From contig JANRIQ010000027.1 of assembly GCA_033764775.1 (NCBI GenBank), positions 1 through 64,000 on the forward strand: a stretch of 64,000 nt of DNA, given 5' to 3'. Positions 35,813 to 45,229 of the stretch are shown in pieces. The stretch is from JAWXCE01 sp033764775. Its GTDB lineage: Bacteria > Pseudomonadota > Alphaproteobacteria > Rhizobiales > Rhodomicrobiaceae. A program made the translations under genes and the position numbers. The notes below the pieces were generated by a model. It had not been told where the DNA came from. It did not search any database and worked only from the letters and a program-made list of their open reading frames with translations. Numbering within the stretch: position 1 is the stretch's first letter; each line of letters begins with the position of its first letter.

Positions 35813-36789
35813 GGCAGCAAATCTTTCAGGTGATAATGGTGCTGGCCGAGCTTACCGCCATAGTTGCCCGCGCCGACGCGCAGGACGCCGCCTTTCGGCC
35901 CCGCGTCGATTAGCGCCTTCAGCCCCGCCTTCATGCAGTTGGCCACCGCCGCGCTCGTCAATCCGTCGATCACGATCTCCTGGACCGAGCCGATGTCCGG
36001 GTCGAGCGCGGTTTCGACGGCGCCGCGCAGCGTCGGGCAATAGGCCTCGTTGGTGGAGGCGCGCATAAAGGTGTAGCGCGAGCCCACCTTTGAGCCGGAG
36101 CGCACGATCCCGCCGGGGAACGGCAAGATGCAGTCGGGAATTTTTGACATGGCCGCGACGGCGGTCTCGGCGGCGGCGAGCGTTTCGGCCGCGGTTTGCC
36201 CCATGATGAGCAGGTTGCCCCCACCGACCGCCTCCGTCGTCACGCCGGTGTTCTCCTCGCAGACGAACTCGCCCTCCATCACCGGCACGCGCCAGTAGCG
36301 CTTGCCGTCGACCTGTTTCGACATCTGAAAGCCGTCGCCGAAATAGCGCAGATTGGAGCCGAGCTTGATGCGTTCGGCCGTGTCGAGGCCGGAGTAGCAG
36401 GCCGTTCCCGGGCAGGTGAGCACGCATTGGCCGACGCGGTTCACGATGATCTCCTCGACCCCGTCGGGTGAGAAGGCGAACAAGAGCGCGCGCACGCCGG
36501 GCCGGCCGTCCGGCGTTTCGTCAGGCGCCAGTTCGCGGTCGATGCCCGCCTCGCAGCCGCAGCCGATGACGGAGGTGGCGAAGCCGGTCATGGTCTGCGC
36601 GGCGATCATCGCCCATTTGGCCGTCGGCGCCGTGATCACCACGGCCGTCGCCGCCATGCCGAAGGCTTCCGCGAACGTGTCGTCGATGCGCACGCCGTTG
36701 CGCGTCAGCGGCCCGTCGGGCGGCGTGGGCGCGGACAACGCGGGCGCGGACGCGGGCGGCTTGCGTTTGAACAGATTGAACGGGGTCAC
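35809..36789 (-). CDS. fhcD: Formylmethanofuran--tetrahydromethanopterin formyltransferase
   Basis: Transfers the formyl group between formyl-H4MPT and the methanofuran-like carrier in the C1 oxidation branch. The Ftr family core is unmistakable: NGVRIDDTFAEAFGM, TGFATSVIGCGCEAGI, CVLTCPGTACYSGL and YFGDGFQMSKQVDGKRYWRVPVMEGEFV. Length 326 aa with an N-terminal Pro-rich extension of about 25 residues. Coupled by 4-bp overlaps to fhcA upstream and fhcC downstream. Confidence 0.95.
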   Translation of the reverse strand: MTPFNLFKRKPPASAPALSAPTPPDGPLTRNGVRIDDTFAEAFGMAATAVVITAPTAKWAMIAAQTMTGFATSVIGCGCEAGIDRELAPDETPDGRPGVRALLFAFSPDGVEEIIVNRVGQCVLTCPGTACYSGLDTAERIKLGSNLRYFGDGFQMSKQVDGKRYWRVPVMEGEFVCEENTGVTTEAVGGGNLLIMGQTAAETLAAAETAVAAMSKIPDCILPFPGGIVRSGSKVGSRYTFMRASTNEAYCPTLRGAVETALDPDIGSVQEIVIDGLTSAAVANCMKAGLKALIDAGPKGGVLRVGAGNYGGKLGQHHYHLKDLLP

Positions 36790-38402
36790 GGGGCGCCTCG
36801 CTCGAAGACGGGGGCCTCGCGGCCGGCGAAGGCGTCTGGCACGGGCGCGACATTGACGGCCCCGTAAGCCTCGCGCGCGTGCTCCGCCGCACGCTTGGCG
36901 ATGGCGGCGTCGAAGCCGGGCGCGGCGTAAAGCGTGCGTCCGAACGCCGGCGTCAGCGCCCTGCCCCGGTCGACGATGCGCCGCCCGTTCTTGAACACCG
37001 CGTCGGCGGCGGCGAACATCGCGGTCTTGTCGGCCTGCTCGGTGTAAACAGCGATGTCTGCGACAGCGCCGACGGACAGGCGCCCGCGATCCGCAAGGCC
37101 CAGCAGCTTGGCGGGCGCGGCCCGCGTCATGACGGCGATCTCATACAGGCTGTATTCGCGCTTCAAGTCCTTCAGGACGCTGGTTTTCAGCGCCTTAGGC
37201 GGAAGCCGCTCTATGAACCGGGCGCGCTCCCCCGCGTCCATCAGCAAATGCAGAATTTTCGGATAGGCGGTGAACGGGCCACCGTTCGGGTGGTCGGTCG
37301 TGAAGAACACGCGCCAGGGATCGTCGATGAGCAGGAACAGCTCAAGCCCGATCGCCCATTGCAGCGCGGCGACGGGATTGTCTTCACGGTACCGGTATGG
37401 CAGCACGCCGCCGCCGTTGCCCTCGCCCTCCCAGACGATCCACTTCTTGGGGTCGGCGAAAGCGCGCGAATTCCATTGCAGCAACACATCGGACGATATG
37501 GTGATCGTCTGGCCGAACGCCACCTGACCGATGTCCACCGTGATGTTCTTGTTGGCGATCACCGCCTCCGCAAGACGCCCCGCCGCCGACGCGTAGCCGC
37601 CCTTTTTTGTGGCGCCGTAGCTGTAGAACTGCACATGCGCCAGATGCAGCGGCAGCCCGTCCGCCGCCTTGATGGTGTCGAGCGCGGTCTCGACATTGCC
37701 CGGCATGCCGAGATTGTTGGTGTGCAGGTGCAGCGGATGCGCGACGCCGGCGGCGTGGACAGCGCGCTGCAGGGCCGTAAAGATCGCGCGCGAGGACAGG
37801 CCATAGGACGGGATCACGTCGTCCAGGCCGAAAGCGCGAGCGTTTTCCTTGAAGGCCGCCGCCCCGCCCGGATTGATGGTCTTGACGCCGAGCGCCCGCG
37901 CCGTCGCCACGCTCCAGGCGACGTAATCCCGGAGCGCCGCGCCGGACGGGTCGTCCTTGATGAGGCGCAGCACGAACGCCTCGTTGCCCAGAATGGCGAG
38001 CGCGCCCCGGTCAATATAGGGGATGTCGGCCAGTTCGAGATGCGTCCGCAGCGCGCCTTGCGGATTCATGGCGGGCTCGACCACCGTCGTGAACCCCATC
38101 TGCGCGTAAAGCCGTCCGGTCTCGGACGCCGGATAGCACACGCCGGCGTAGCGCTGGCCTTCAGGCGGCGGCTCCTGCCCGCCCTGGGCGCCGGGAAGCA
38201 GCAGGCGGGCGGCGCCGACGTTCCCGCCCGCGATGTGCGAGTGGATGTCGATGGCCCCGGCCATGACGATCTTTCCCGAGACGTCGATGGTCTCGGCGGC
38301 GGGCCCAGGCGCAGCGATGCGGCCGTCCTTGATGTGGATGTCGCGGATCTCGTCGACGCCGCTCGCCGGGTCGATGACGCGGCCAGCCTTAAGGCAAATC
38401 AT
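36786..38402 (-). CDS. fhcA: Formyltransferase/hydrolase complex subunit A
   Basis: Amidohydrolase-fold subunit that hydrolyses formyl-methanofuran to formate. Length 538 aa. Zinc-site residues are seen in IDIHSHIAGGNVGAARLL, HLHTNNLGMPGNVETAL and FFTTDHPNGGPF; the segment DIGQVAFGQTITISSD is typical of FmdA. The ATG at 38402 overlaps the fhcB stop (38399). Confidence 0.95.
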   Translation of the reverse strand: MICLKAGRVIDPASGVDEIRDIHIKDGRIAAPGPAAETIDVSGKIVMAGAIDIHSHIAGGNVGAARLLLPGAQGGQEPPPEGQRYAGVCYPASETGRLYAQMGFTTVVEPAMNPQGALRTHLELADIPYIDRGALAILGNEAFVLRLIKDDPSGAALRDYVAWSVATARALGVKTINPGGAAAFKENARAFGLDDVIPSYGLSSRAIFTALQRAVHAAGVAHPLHLHTNNLGMPGNVETALDTIKAADGLPLHLAHVQFYSYGATKKGGYASAAGRLAEAVIANKNITVDIGQVAFGQTITISSDVLLQWNSRAFADPKKWIVWEGEGNGGGVLPYRYREDNPVAALQWAIGLELFLLIDDPWRVFFTTDHPNGGPFTAYPKILHLLMDAGERARFIERLPPKALKTSVLKDLKREYSLYEIAVMTRAAPAKLLGLADRGRLSVGAVADIAVYTEQADKTAMFAAADAVFKNGRRIVDRGRALTPAFGRTLYAAPGFDAAIAKRAAEHAREAYGAVNVAPVPDAFAGREAPVFERGAP

Positions 38403-39442
38403 GCGGACCGCCTTTCAACGCGCAGGGCTATGGCGTCGAGCACGGCGGCGGCGCTGAGGCGGCCGCTATCAGCAGCGGGAAACGCCGCAAGCGCGCGATG
38501 CTCGTCGTCGAAAAACTCGCCCGGATGATCAACCCCCGGTTTTCCCACCGCGAAATGCACCTCCGGCGGCTTGGCGAAGCCCGCGCCCGGCCCCGTCAAC
38601 GCGATCGTCGGCCCGGCCCCGCGCCAGGACGGCGCCTGCGGGCGGAAGGCGGAGACCCACACCGCCGCGTCGCACTCCCCCGCATCCGCCATGCGCCGCG
38701 CATCGAAGCGCCAGGGGTCGTACTCGGCGTCGCCCGAGGCGAAACTGATGCGGCCTGGGAAACCGGTCGTCCAGAGGGCGCACTCGACCGCGCCCGCCGC
38801 GTTGTCGGCGTGAGGGGTCGGCAGACATGAAAACCGCGTCGCCGCGTTCAGGCTCTCTACCAGCTCCATGAGCGCCTCGACGCCCAAAGCGCCCAGCTCC
38901 CCGGCGCTGAACGCGATGACGCCGTAGCGGGCCTCCTTCAGCGCCTGCGCGAACGCCGCCGCCTCTCCCGTGCGCTGGGGGCGTTTCACTGACGCAGCGA
39001 GCGCGGCGATGACGCCCGCGACGCGATGGGCGGGCGCGGCGAGCGTTTTCACACTCGGCGCGACCGACCCGGCGATGGCGAGGAGAGCGCGCGGCTTGCC
39101 GGCTCCGGCTCCGAGCGCGGGCGGGCTGTCGAACAGCGCGCGGGCGTATCGCAGCGCCTCATCCCCGACGGCCGCCACCAGATCGGCGCGGCTTTTCGCC
39201 TCTCCCGGCGTCACGAACATGAAACGCCGATCCTGTTTGGCGCGCAACTCCGCCGCAAAGGCCGGGGTCAGCGGATCGAACACCGCGCCCGCCGCGCGGG
39301 CAAGACGCAAACCGGCGCGCACACCCGCGATGTCCGCCCCGAAACCCGCAAGCGCCGGGGCCCGCGCCCCGCTCAACATCTGCGCCGCTTTGTCGAGCGC
39401 GCTGTCCAGATCGCAAGGCTTGCCGTTCATGAAAGCCGTCAT
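38399..39442 (-). CDS. fhcB: Formyltransferase/hydrolase complex subunit B
   Basis: Homologue of formylmethanofuran dehydrogenase subunit B, 347 aa. Bacterial FhcB is shorter than archaeal FwdB and lacks the 4Fe-4S and molybdopterin/tungstopterin ligands, and none is visible here, consistent with a hydrolase-only complex. Recognisable stretches are LSGARAPALAGFGADIAGVRAGLRLARAAGA and HADNAAGAVECALWTTGFPG. First gene of fhcBADC; an in-frame ATG at 39430 is an alternative start. Confidence 0.9.
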   Translation of the reverse strand: MTAFMNGKPCDLDSALDKAAQMLSGARAPALAGFGADIAGVRAGLRLARAAGAVFDPLTPAFAAELRAKQDRRFMFVTPGEAKSRADLVAAVGDEALRYARALFDSPPALGAGAGKPRALLAIAGSVAPSVKTLAAPAHRVAGVIAALAASVKRPQRTGEAAAFAQALKEARYGVIAFSAGELGALGVEALMELVESLNAATRFSCLPTPHADNAAGAVECALWTTGFPGRISFASGDAEYDPWRFDARRMADAGECDAAVWVSAFRPQAPSWRGAGPTIALTGPGAGFAKPPEVHFAVGKPGVDHPGEFFDDEHRALAAFPAADSGRLSAAAVLDAIALRVERRSA

Positions 39443-39631
39443 GACGCGGGGCTAAACCGATTAACAAGGGCCGTCAACATCGAATGCGCATGGTAAGACG
39501 CCCGGCGCGCGGCGTTCAAGACCGGGTCAACAGGGCGTTTACACAGGCGCGGGCGCGGCCGACGCGGCGTCTTACGTTCGCAATCGAATTTGGCTACAGA
39601 CGGCCGCGTCGTTTCATTCATGGAGCACCCT

Positions 39632-40237
39632 ATGCGACGCCTGCGCGACATACTCACAGTCATGATTTTCAGCATCGCCTTTGTTTTGACCGTCGCTCCG
39701 TTCCACGCCGCCGAAGCCCAAGGCCGCCGGGACGAGTTTTGCCGCGATTACGCCGACGAGGCCGTAGAGCAGAATGAGATCAATGAGCGCCGCCGCTGCG
39801 GCTTTTCGGGCCCGCGCTGGAGCAACTTCGAAGAGGCGCATTACGCATGGTGCTCCTTCGCCCCGCGTGAGGCCGAAGCCGAAAAGCGCATACGCGCTGA
39901 CCTGTTGCGCCAGTGCGCCGCCGACGAGGACGACGAGGACGACCGCCCTGGCCCCGGCGACCCCGGCCGCGTCAATGAGGGCAAGCGCGCCAGCTGCGAC
40001 ACCTACGCCAGCATGGCCGTCGCCCAAGCTGAAGCGAACGAGAAATACGGTTGCCGGTATCGCGGCGGCGAATGGAGCCTGAACACGCGCGGGCATTTCG
40101 ATTGGTGTCTGCGAAACAAGCGCGAGTTTCTCATCGACGAGATGCGGTACCGCGCGGTGGAACTGCAGAAATGCTTCAACCGCCTGGGCGACTATGACGA
40201 CGACGGCTGGGATCGCGGCTATCGCCGCCGGTTCTGA
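39632..40237 (+). CDS. Secreted Cys-repeat protein of unknown function
   Basis: A 201-aa exported protein (signal peptide about residues 1-30, cleavage near AEA-Q). The mature protein has two copies of a repeat: C-x-x-Y-A, then A-V-x-Q/Q-A-x-x-N-E, then C-x-(F/Y)-x-G-x-x-W-S, then H-x-x-W-C (first copy residues about 37-75, second about 118-160), separated by an acidic linker rich in Asp and Glu. Each repeat has three Cys, suggesting disulfides. The start at 39632 has GGAG upstream. Similar repeat proteins occur in Rhizobiales; no function is known. Confidence 0.75.
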   Translation: MRRLRDILTVMIFSIAFVLTVAPFHAAEAQGRRDEFCRDYADEAVEQNEINERRRCGFSGPRWSNFEEAHYAWCSFAPREAEAEKRIRADLLRQCAADEDDEDDRPGPGDPGRVNEGKRASCDTYASMAVAQAEANEKYGCRYRGGEWSLNTRGHFDWCLRNKREFLIDEMRYRAVELQKCFNRLGDYDDDGWDRGYRRRF

Positions 40238-40347
40238 GCGGACAAAGACCGTGGGCGCGGCGTCGGTCGCGCCTAACTTCGGTTTGCCATACCAGACGCC
40301 TCGTACTATTTACAGGCCAAAAGGCGCGACGCGCTGGGTTAAGGCTC

Positions 40348-41769
40348 ATGGACCATCTTCCGATTTTTTTCGACGTGCGCGGCAAGACCGTCGTGATCAC
40401 CGGCGGCGGCACGGTCGCGGCGCGCAAATCCGACATGGCGCTCAGGGCCGGCGCGCATGTGCGCGTCTTCGCGGATGAGCTGTCGGACGAGTTCCGCGAC
40501 ATCGCCGGCCATGAGCGGTTCACGCACGCCCACGGCTTCCCGAGCGCGGAGGATGTGGCCGGCGCCGCTCTCGTGTATGGCGGGGAGGAAGACTACGAGC
40601 GCGACGCAGCCCTGTTTCGCCTGGCACGCGCCGCGCGCACGCCGTGCAACGTCGCCGACACGCAGGATTTGTGCGACTTCATCACCCCCGCCATCCTCGA
40701 CCGTTCGCCGCTCGTCGCCGCCGTGTCGTCGTCCGGCGCCTCGCCAATTCTGGCGCGCGCGATCAAGGCGCAGCTTGAGACCATCGTGCCGCCGAACTAT
40801 GGCGACCTCGCCGAGTGGGCGAAAGGCTTTCGGGAGGAGGTGTCCGAGCGCTTGCCCGACGGCGCCGACCGCCGGCGCTTTTGGGAGATCGTCATGGACG
40901 GCCCCGTGGCCGACAGCTTCTTGCGCGGCGCGTTGGGCGAAGCCGAGGCCGAGTTGCGCCGCACCCTCGATGCGGAGGCGCAGGGCGCGGCTCGGGGCCC
41001 GCGCGGCGAGGTCTATCTCGTCGGCGCCGGGCCGGGCGACCCGGACCTCCTCACCTTCCGCGCGCTGCGGCTGATGCAGAAGGCCGAGGTGGTGCTCTAC
41101 GACCGGCTTATCGGCCCGCAAATCCTCAATCTCGTGCGCCGCGACGCCGAACGCATCTTCGTCGGCAAGGAGACGAGCAACCACGTGGTGCCGCAGGAGG
41201 AGATCAGCCGCATGCTGGTGCGCCTCGCGCGGGAGGGGAGGCGCGTGCTCCGGCTGAAGGGCGGCGACCCGTTCATGTTCGGGCGCGGGGGCGAGGAGAT
41301 CGAAGAGCTGGCGCGCGAAGGCGTGCCGTTCCAGATCGTCCCTGGCGTGACGGCGGCGACGGCGTGCGCGGCCTATGCAGGCATCCCCCTCACTCACCGC
41401 GACCACGCGCAGAGCTGCCTCTTCGTCACCGGCCATATGAAGGACGGCGGCATCGACCTGGACTGGGAGGCGCTGGCGCGGCCGCGGCAGACCATCGCCA
41501 TTTATATGGGCCTTGCGACGCTGCCCGCGCTCGCCGCCGAGATGGTGAGCCGGGGCTCACGCCCGGACACCCCAGCGGCCGTGGTGGACAACGGCTCCAG
41601 ACCCAGCCAACGCGTCGTCGTCGGGACGCTCGCCGACATCGCGGAGAAGGCCGAGGCCGCCGCCCTCAAAGGCCCGGCGATCGTGCTTGTGGGGTCGGTC
41701 GTCTCGCTGCACGGGGCGCTTGCCTGGTTTGGTTCGCGCGCGCCTACGCCGGACGCTAGAACCGGCTGA
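40348..41769 (+). CDS. cysG: Siroheme synthase (bifunctional or trifunctional CysG)
   Basis: A 473-aa fusion. The N-terminal half is precorrin-2 dehydrogenase/ferrochelatase (HLPIFFDVRGKTVVITGGG, Rossmann motif). The C-terminal half from about residue 220 is uroporphyrinogen-III C-methyltransferase: VYLVGAGPGDPDLLTFRALR, VLYDRLI, RLKGGDPFMFGRGGEEIEEL, VPGVTAATACAAYAGIPLTHR. Siroheme is needed by sulfite and nitrite reductases. No cysteine-biosynthesis genes are adjacent; it stands alone downstream of the Cys-repeat gene. Confidence 0.95.
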   Translation: MDHLPIFFDVRGKTVVITGGGTVAARKSDMALRAGAHVRVFADELSDEFRDIAGHERFTHAHGFPSAEDVAGAALVYGGEEDYERDAALFRLARAARTPCNVADTQDLCDFITPAILDRSPLVAAVSSSGASPILARAIKAQLETIVPPNYGDLAEWAKGFREEVSERLPDGADRRRFWEIVMDGPVADSFLRGALGEAEAELRRTLDAEAQGAARGPRGEVYLVGAGPGDPDLLTFRALRLMQKAEVVLYDRLIGPQILNLVRRDAERIFVGKETSNHVVPQEEISRMLVRLAREGRRVLRLKGGDPFMFGRGGEEIEELAREGVPFQIVPGVTAATACAAYAGIPLTHRDHAQSCLFVTGHMKDGGIDLDWEALARPRQTIAIYMGLATLPALAAEMVSRGSRPDTPAAVVDNGSRPSQRVVVGTLADIAEKAEAAALKGPAIVLVGSVVSLHGALAWFGSRAPTPDARTG

Positions 41770-42075
41770 AAAGGCGATGCATTTCAGCAACGCTTCTCGA
41801 CAAAGAATCAAATGTCTACCGGACGGCTTCCAACCGCTTTGGACGCCCTATCGCCGGCGTTTGGAGCAAAGGAATTGATTCCGCTCAACTTTTGAGCAAC
41901 GGCTTCGCCTTTTAGAAAAGCTTAACGACGGGCTTGTCCGAATTAAGCGCAAAACAGGGGCAAACTTGGGCATTGGCGGTCGGTTTGTGACCGGTTATTA
42001 AAGATCTCACGACAGGCGCGCGGACAAAAACCGCTCGCCGAACCGCCAAAGCGTCGCATCCGGGGGGAGCGCAAC
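41770..42075. other. 306-bp intergenic region upstream of the porin gene
   Basis: No gene seen. It holds a short perfect inverted repeat GCTCAA-CTT-TTGAGC (41883-41897) without a following T-tract, and a poor promoter-like pair TTGGCG / TTATTA with a 16-bp spacer about 70 bp before the porin gene. Nearby CGGTC-N7-GACCG is a further short dyad. Confidence 0.5.
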
Positions 42076-43407
42076 ATGACGATGTCCAAGAGAATTCTGA
42101 CGATCAGCGTGAGCGCGGCGGCGCTCGGCGCGGGCTTTTTCGCCTCCACATCCGCCCATGCCGGCGCGTTCGCGCTGCGCGAGCAATCCGCTTATTACCA
42201 GGGCATGTCATACGCAGGCGCTGCGGCGGGCAACGAGTTGAGCTCGATGTTCTGGAACTCGGCCGCGGCCGCAGCGGCCCCTGGCTTCAACACCGAAAGC
42301 CATGCGTCGCTTATCGTGCCGAACTCCAGCTTGAAGGCTGAAGGGGGCGTGTTTGACGCGTTCTTGGGCGTTGAGTCTGGCGATATCGGTGACGGCGTGG
42401 TGCTTCCCGCCAGCTATGCGAACTACCAGCTGAACGAGCGTCTGTTCCTCGGCCTTGCGATCAACACGCCGTTCGGCCTCGGCACCAAGCCGGACAACAC
42501 CGATTGGGCTGGGTCTCCCATCGCGATCACCTCCGAGGTGTTTTCGATCAACGTGAACCCGACCGTCGCCTATAAGTTGACCGAAACTTTGACCGTCGGC
42601 GTCGGCGCGCAACTTCAATATATCGACGTTCGCCTGACGAACGGGGACAACCCGGCTGTCGGCGGCGTGCAAGGCCGCGAGCTTGAGGGCGACGATTTCG
42701 GCTTCGGCGGCACGGCGGGCGTGATCTGGAAGCCGCTCCCCGGCACGCAAATCGGCCTGGGCTACCGCTCCGCCATCGACGTGGAGCTGGAAGGCGACTT
42801 CAAGGGCTTCAGCAACGTTGTCGGCCCAACGAACCGCTCGGTCACGGCTGATTTCGTGCTGCCCGAGCTGGTCTCGCTCGGCATTCAGCAGCGGCTCTCC
42901 CACCAGTGGACGGCCTACGGCACCATCGAGTTCACCAACTGGGATCGCGTCGGCACCGTGCCGATCAAAGACAACAACGGTACGAACATCGACGTTCTCG
43001 AGTTGAACTATGAAGACGGCTGGTTCTACTCGCTCGGGCTCGAGTACAAGCACAACGACAAATGGACATTCCGCACCGGCCTCGCATACGAAGAGACGCC
43101 GATCCAAGACGAAGAACGCAACGTGTTCCTGCCCGACGCAAACCGCATCTGGCTCAGCTTCGGCGCAACCCACAAATATAGCGAGCGGATCACCCTTGAC
43201 CTCGCGTACACGCACATCTTCGCCGAGGACACTGACATCTGCCGCGAGTCGGGCGTATCCAAAGGCGTGCCGACGGCTGTGCCGTGCGGGCAAGGCAACG
43301 GCGTCGTACTTCTCGAGGCGGAAGGCGAAGCGGGAGTGGACATCATCTCGGCCAGCTTGAAAATGAAGATGGGTCATGTGGAGGCCCCGCTCGAGCCGCT
43401 GAAATAG
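42076..43407 (+). CDS. FadL/TodX family outer-membrane transport protein
   Basis: A 443-aa outer-membrane beta-barrel with a signal peptide (cleavage near AHA-G) and the FadL N-terminal hatch pattern GAFALREQSAYYQGMSYAGAAAGNELSSMFWNSAA (residue 30 on). Alternating hydrophobic strands, IGLGYRSAID and LDLAYTHIFAEDT, follow, as in long-chain fatty acid and hydrocarbon channels. Substrate cannot be assigned. Followed by a strong intrinsic terminator at 43449. Confidence 0.9.
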   Translation: MTMSKRILTISVSAAALGAGFFASTSAHAGAFALREQSAYYQGMSYAGAAAGNELSSMFWNSAAAAAAPGFNTESHASLIVPNSSLKAEGGVFDAFLGVESGDIGDGVVLPASYANYQLNERLFLGLAINTPFGLGTKPDNTDWAGSPIAITSEVFSINVNPTVAYKLTETLTVGVGAQLQYIDVRLTNGDNPAVGGVQGRELEGDDFGFGGTAGVIWKPLPGTQIGLGYRSAIDVELEGDFKGFSNVVGPTNRSVTADFVLPELVSLGIQQRLSHQWTAYGTIEFTNWDRVGTVPIKDNNGTNIDVLELNYEDGWFYSLGLEYKHNDKWTFRTGLAYEETPIQDEERNVFLPDANRIWLSFGATHKYSERITLDLAYTHIFAEDTDICRESGVSKGVPTAVPCGQGNGVVLLEAEGEAGVDIISASLKMKMGHVEAPLEPLK

Positions 43408-43448
43408 CTGGCGGCCGCACGCTCGGCGGCGCATAATCAGGGCGCATG

Positions 43449-43477
43449 GCTGCTGGCGGCGACGCCAGCAGCTTTTT
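43449..43477 (+). terminator. Intrinsic terminator after the porin gene
   Basis: GCTGCTGGCG (43449-43458) pairs perfectly with CGCCAGCAGC (43463-43472) around a GCGA tetraloop, followed by TTTTT. A classic terminator about 40 nt past the porin stop codon. Confidence 0.93.
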
Positions 43478-43549
43478 GTTTCGGCGGGGCGTCCCCATGT
43501 TTCCCGCCGCGGACGCCCGTCGCGTGTCGGGCGCGCTACAGGGGGCCGA

Positions 43550-44761
43550 ATGTCGCTGAACGAAAAGCGGATTTGCCTGGTGATCGGCGGGGGCGTCGCG
43601 GCTTACAAGGCGCTCGACCTGATCCGCCGCCTGCGCGAACACGGCGCCGCCGTCCAGCCAGTGATGACCAAATCGGCGCATGAGTTCGTCACCCCCTTAA
43701 GCGTCGCCGCGCTCGCCGAAAAGCCGGTTTACTCTGAGCTTTTCGATCTGAAGGCCGAGACCGAGATCGGTCATATCCGGCTGTCGCGCGAGGCTGACGC
43801 GATCGTCATCGCCCCGGCGAGCGCCAATCTTCTCGCGCGCATGGCCCACGGCTTGGCCGACGATCTCGCCGCCGCCATGCTGCTTGCCGCCGACAAGCCG
43901 ATCCTCGCAGCTCCTGCCATGAACTGGCGCATGTGGGCGCACCCGGCGACCCAGCGCAACATCGCCACGCTTTCATCGGACGGCGTCCGCTTCGTCGGCC
44001 CCACCAAGGGAGCCATGGCCTGCAACGAGCACGGCGTCGGGCGCATGGCCGAGCCGGCGGACATCGTCGCGGCGGTCGAGGCGATGCTGACGGGCAGCGG
44101 CGCAGCGCTCGCGGGGCGCCGCGTCCTCGTCACCGCCGGCCCCACCTTCGAGCCGATCGACCCCGTGCGCTTCATCGGGAACCGCTCCTCCGGCAAGCAG
44201 GGCTACGCCATCGCCGCGGCCGCGCGCGACCTGGGCGCCGAGACGACGCTCATCGCCGGCCCAAGCTCGCTCCCCGACCCGCCCGGCGTCGTCGTGCGCC
44301 ACGTGACCACCGCGGCCGAAATGCTGCGGGCCGTGAACGACGCGCTGCCCGCCGACATCGCCGTGTTCGCCGCGGCCGTCGCCGACTGGCGCTCGGAGGT
44401 CGCAGCGTCGGAGAAGCTGAAGAAAGGCAAGACCGGCGCCGCATCGCTGCGTCTCGTGGAGAACCCGGACATTCTGGCCACCGTGGCGCACCGGACCGCA
44501 CAACGCCCCCGGCTCGTCATCGGCTTCGCCGCCGAAACCGAGAATGTAATCGAGCACGCCCAGCGCAAGCGCCAAACCAAGGGCTGCGATTGGATCGTGG
44601 CGAACGACGTCTCCCCTGGCGCCGGCGTCTTCGGCGGCGACGCCAACACCGTGCATCTGATCACCGAGGATGGGGTGCAGAGCTGGCCGCGCCTTTCCAA
44701 AGCGGACGTGGCGGCCGAACTCATGCGATGCGCGGCGCTAACGCTGAATGGCGTGGGGTGA
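43550..44761 (+). CDS. coaBC: Bifunctional phosphopantothenoylcysteine decarboxylase/synthase
   Basis: A 403-aa CoA-biosynthesis enzyme. The N-terminal flavin-dependent CoaC part shows IGGGVAAYKALDLIRRL, the catalytic His in GHIRLSREADAIVIAPASANLLARMA, and the substrate loop PAMNWRMWAHPATQRNI. The C-terminal CoaB part has VLVTAGPTFEPIDPVRFIGNRSSGKQG and the conserved KLKK. It is followed by dut 7 bp away, the usual bacterial pairing. Confidence 0.95.
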   Translation: MSLNEKRICLVIGGGVAAYKALDLIRRLREHGAAVQPVMTKSAHEFVTPLSVAALAEKPVYSELFDLKAETEIGHIRLSREADAIVIAPASANLLARMAHGLADDLAAAMLLAADKPILAAPAMNWRMWAHPATQRNIATLSSDGVRFVGPTKGAMACNEHGVGRMAEPADIVAAVEAMLTGSGAALAGRRVLVTAGPTFEPIDPVRFIGNRSSGKQGYAIAAAARDLGAETTLIAGPSSLPDPPGVVVRHVTTAAEMLRAVNDALPADIAVFAAAVADWRSEVAASEKLKKGKTGAASLRLVENPDILATVAHRTAQRPRLVIGFAAETENVIEHAQRKRQTKGCDWIVANDVSPGAGVFGGDANTVHLITEDGVQSWPRLSKADVAAELMRCAALTLNGVG

Positions 44762-44768
44762 GCGCCGC

Positions 44769-45227
44769 ATGACCCAACTGCCACGTCTGCGCATCCATGT
44801 GCTGCCGCATGGCGAAGGGCTGCCGCCGCCGGCCTATCAAACGCCGGGCGCCGCGGGCTTCGACCTGTGCGCGGCCGTGCCCGCCGACGCGCCGCTCGCC
44901 ATCCCGCCCGGCGCCTGGCGCGCGGTCCCTTGCGGCTTCGCCATGGCGCTGCCGCCGGGTCATGAGGCGCAGATCCGTCCGCGCTCCGGCCTCGCGCTGC
45001 GCCACGGCTTGACGGTGTTGAACGCGCCCGGCACCATCGACGAGGACTATCGCGGCGAGGTGGTGGCGCTGCTTATCAATCACGGCCCGACCGCCTATGT
45101 GATCGAACGAGGCGCGCGCATCGCGCAAATGGTCATTCAGCCGGTCGTGCGGGTGTCCTTCGAAACGACCAACGCCCTGCCCCAATCGACGCGCGGCGCA
45201 GGCGGCTTCGGCTCGACAGGAGGGTGA
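44769..45227 (+). CDS. dut: Deoxyuridine 5'-triphosphate nucleotidohydrolase
   Basis: Hydrolyses dUTP to dUMP, keeping uracil out of DNA. All five trimeric dUTPase motifs are visible in 152 aa: PGAAGFDLCAA, RPRSGLALRHG, NAPGTIDEDYRGEV, RGARIAQMV and the C-terminal RGAGGFGSTG. Starts at ATG 44769, 7 bp after coaBC. Confidence 0.96.
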   Translation: MTQLPRLRIHVLPHGEGLPPPAYQTPGAAGFDLCAAVPADAPLAIPPGAWRAVPCGFAMALPPGHEAQIRPRSGLALRHGLTVLNAPGTIDEDYRGEVVALLINHGPTAYVIERGARIAQMVIQPVVRVSFETTNALPQSTRGAGGFGSTGG

Positions 45228-45229
45228 GG

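Noticed and set aside
39449..39477. Possible fhcB promoter (TTGACG, 17 bp, TAGCCC)
   Set aside because: The -10 matches only two bases and would place the start at the ATG itself; too weak to list.
41883..41897. GCTCAA-CTT-TTGAGC inverted repeat after cysG
   Set aside because: Three-base loop and no T-tract directly after it; not a credible terminator or operator alone.
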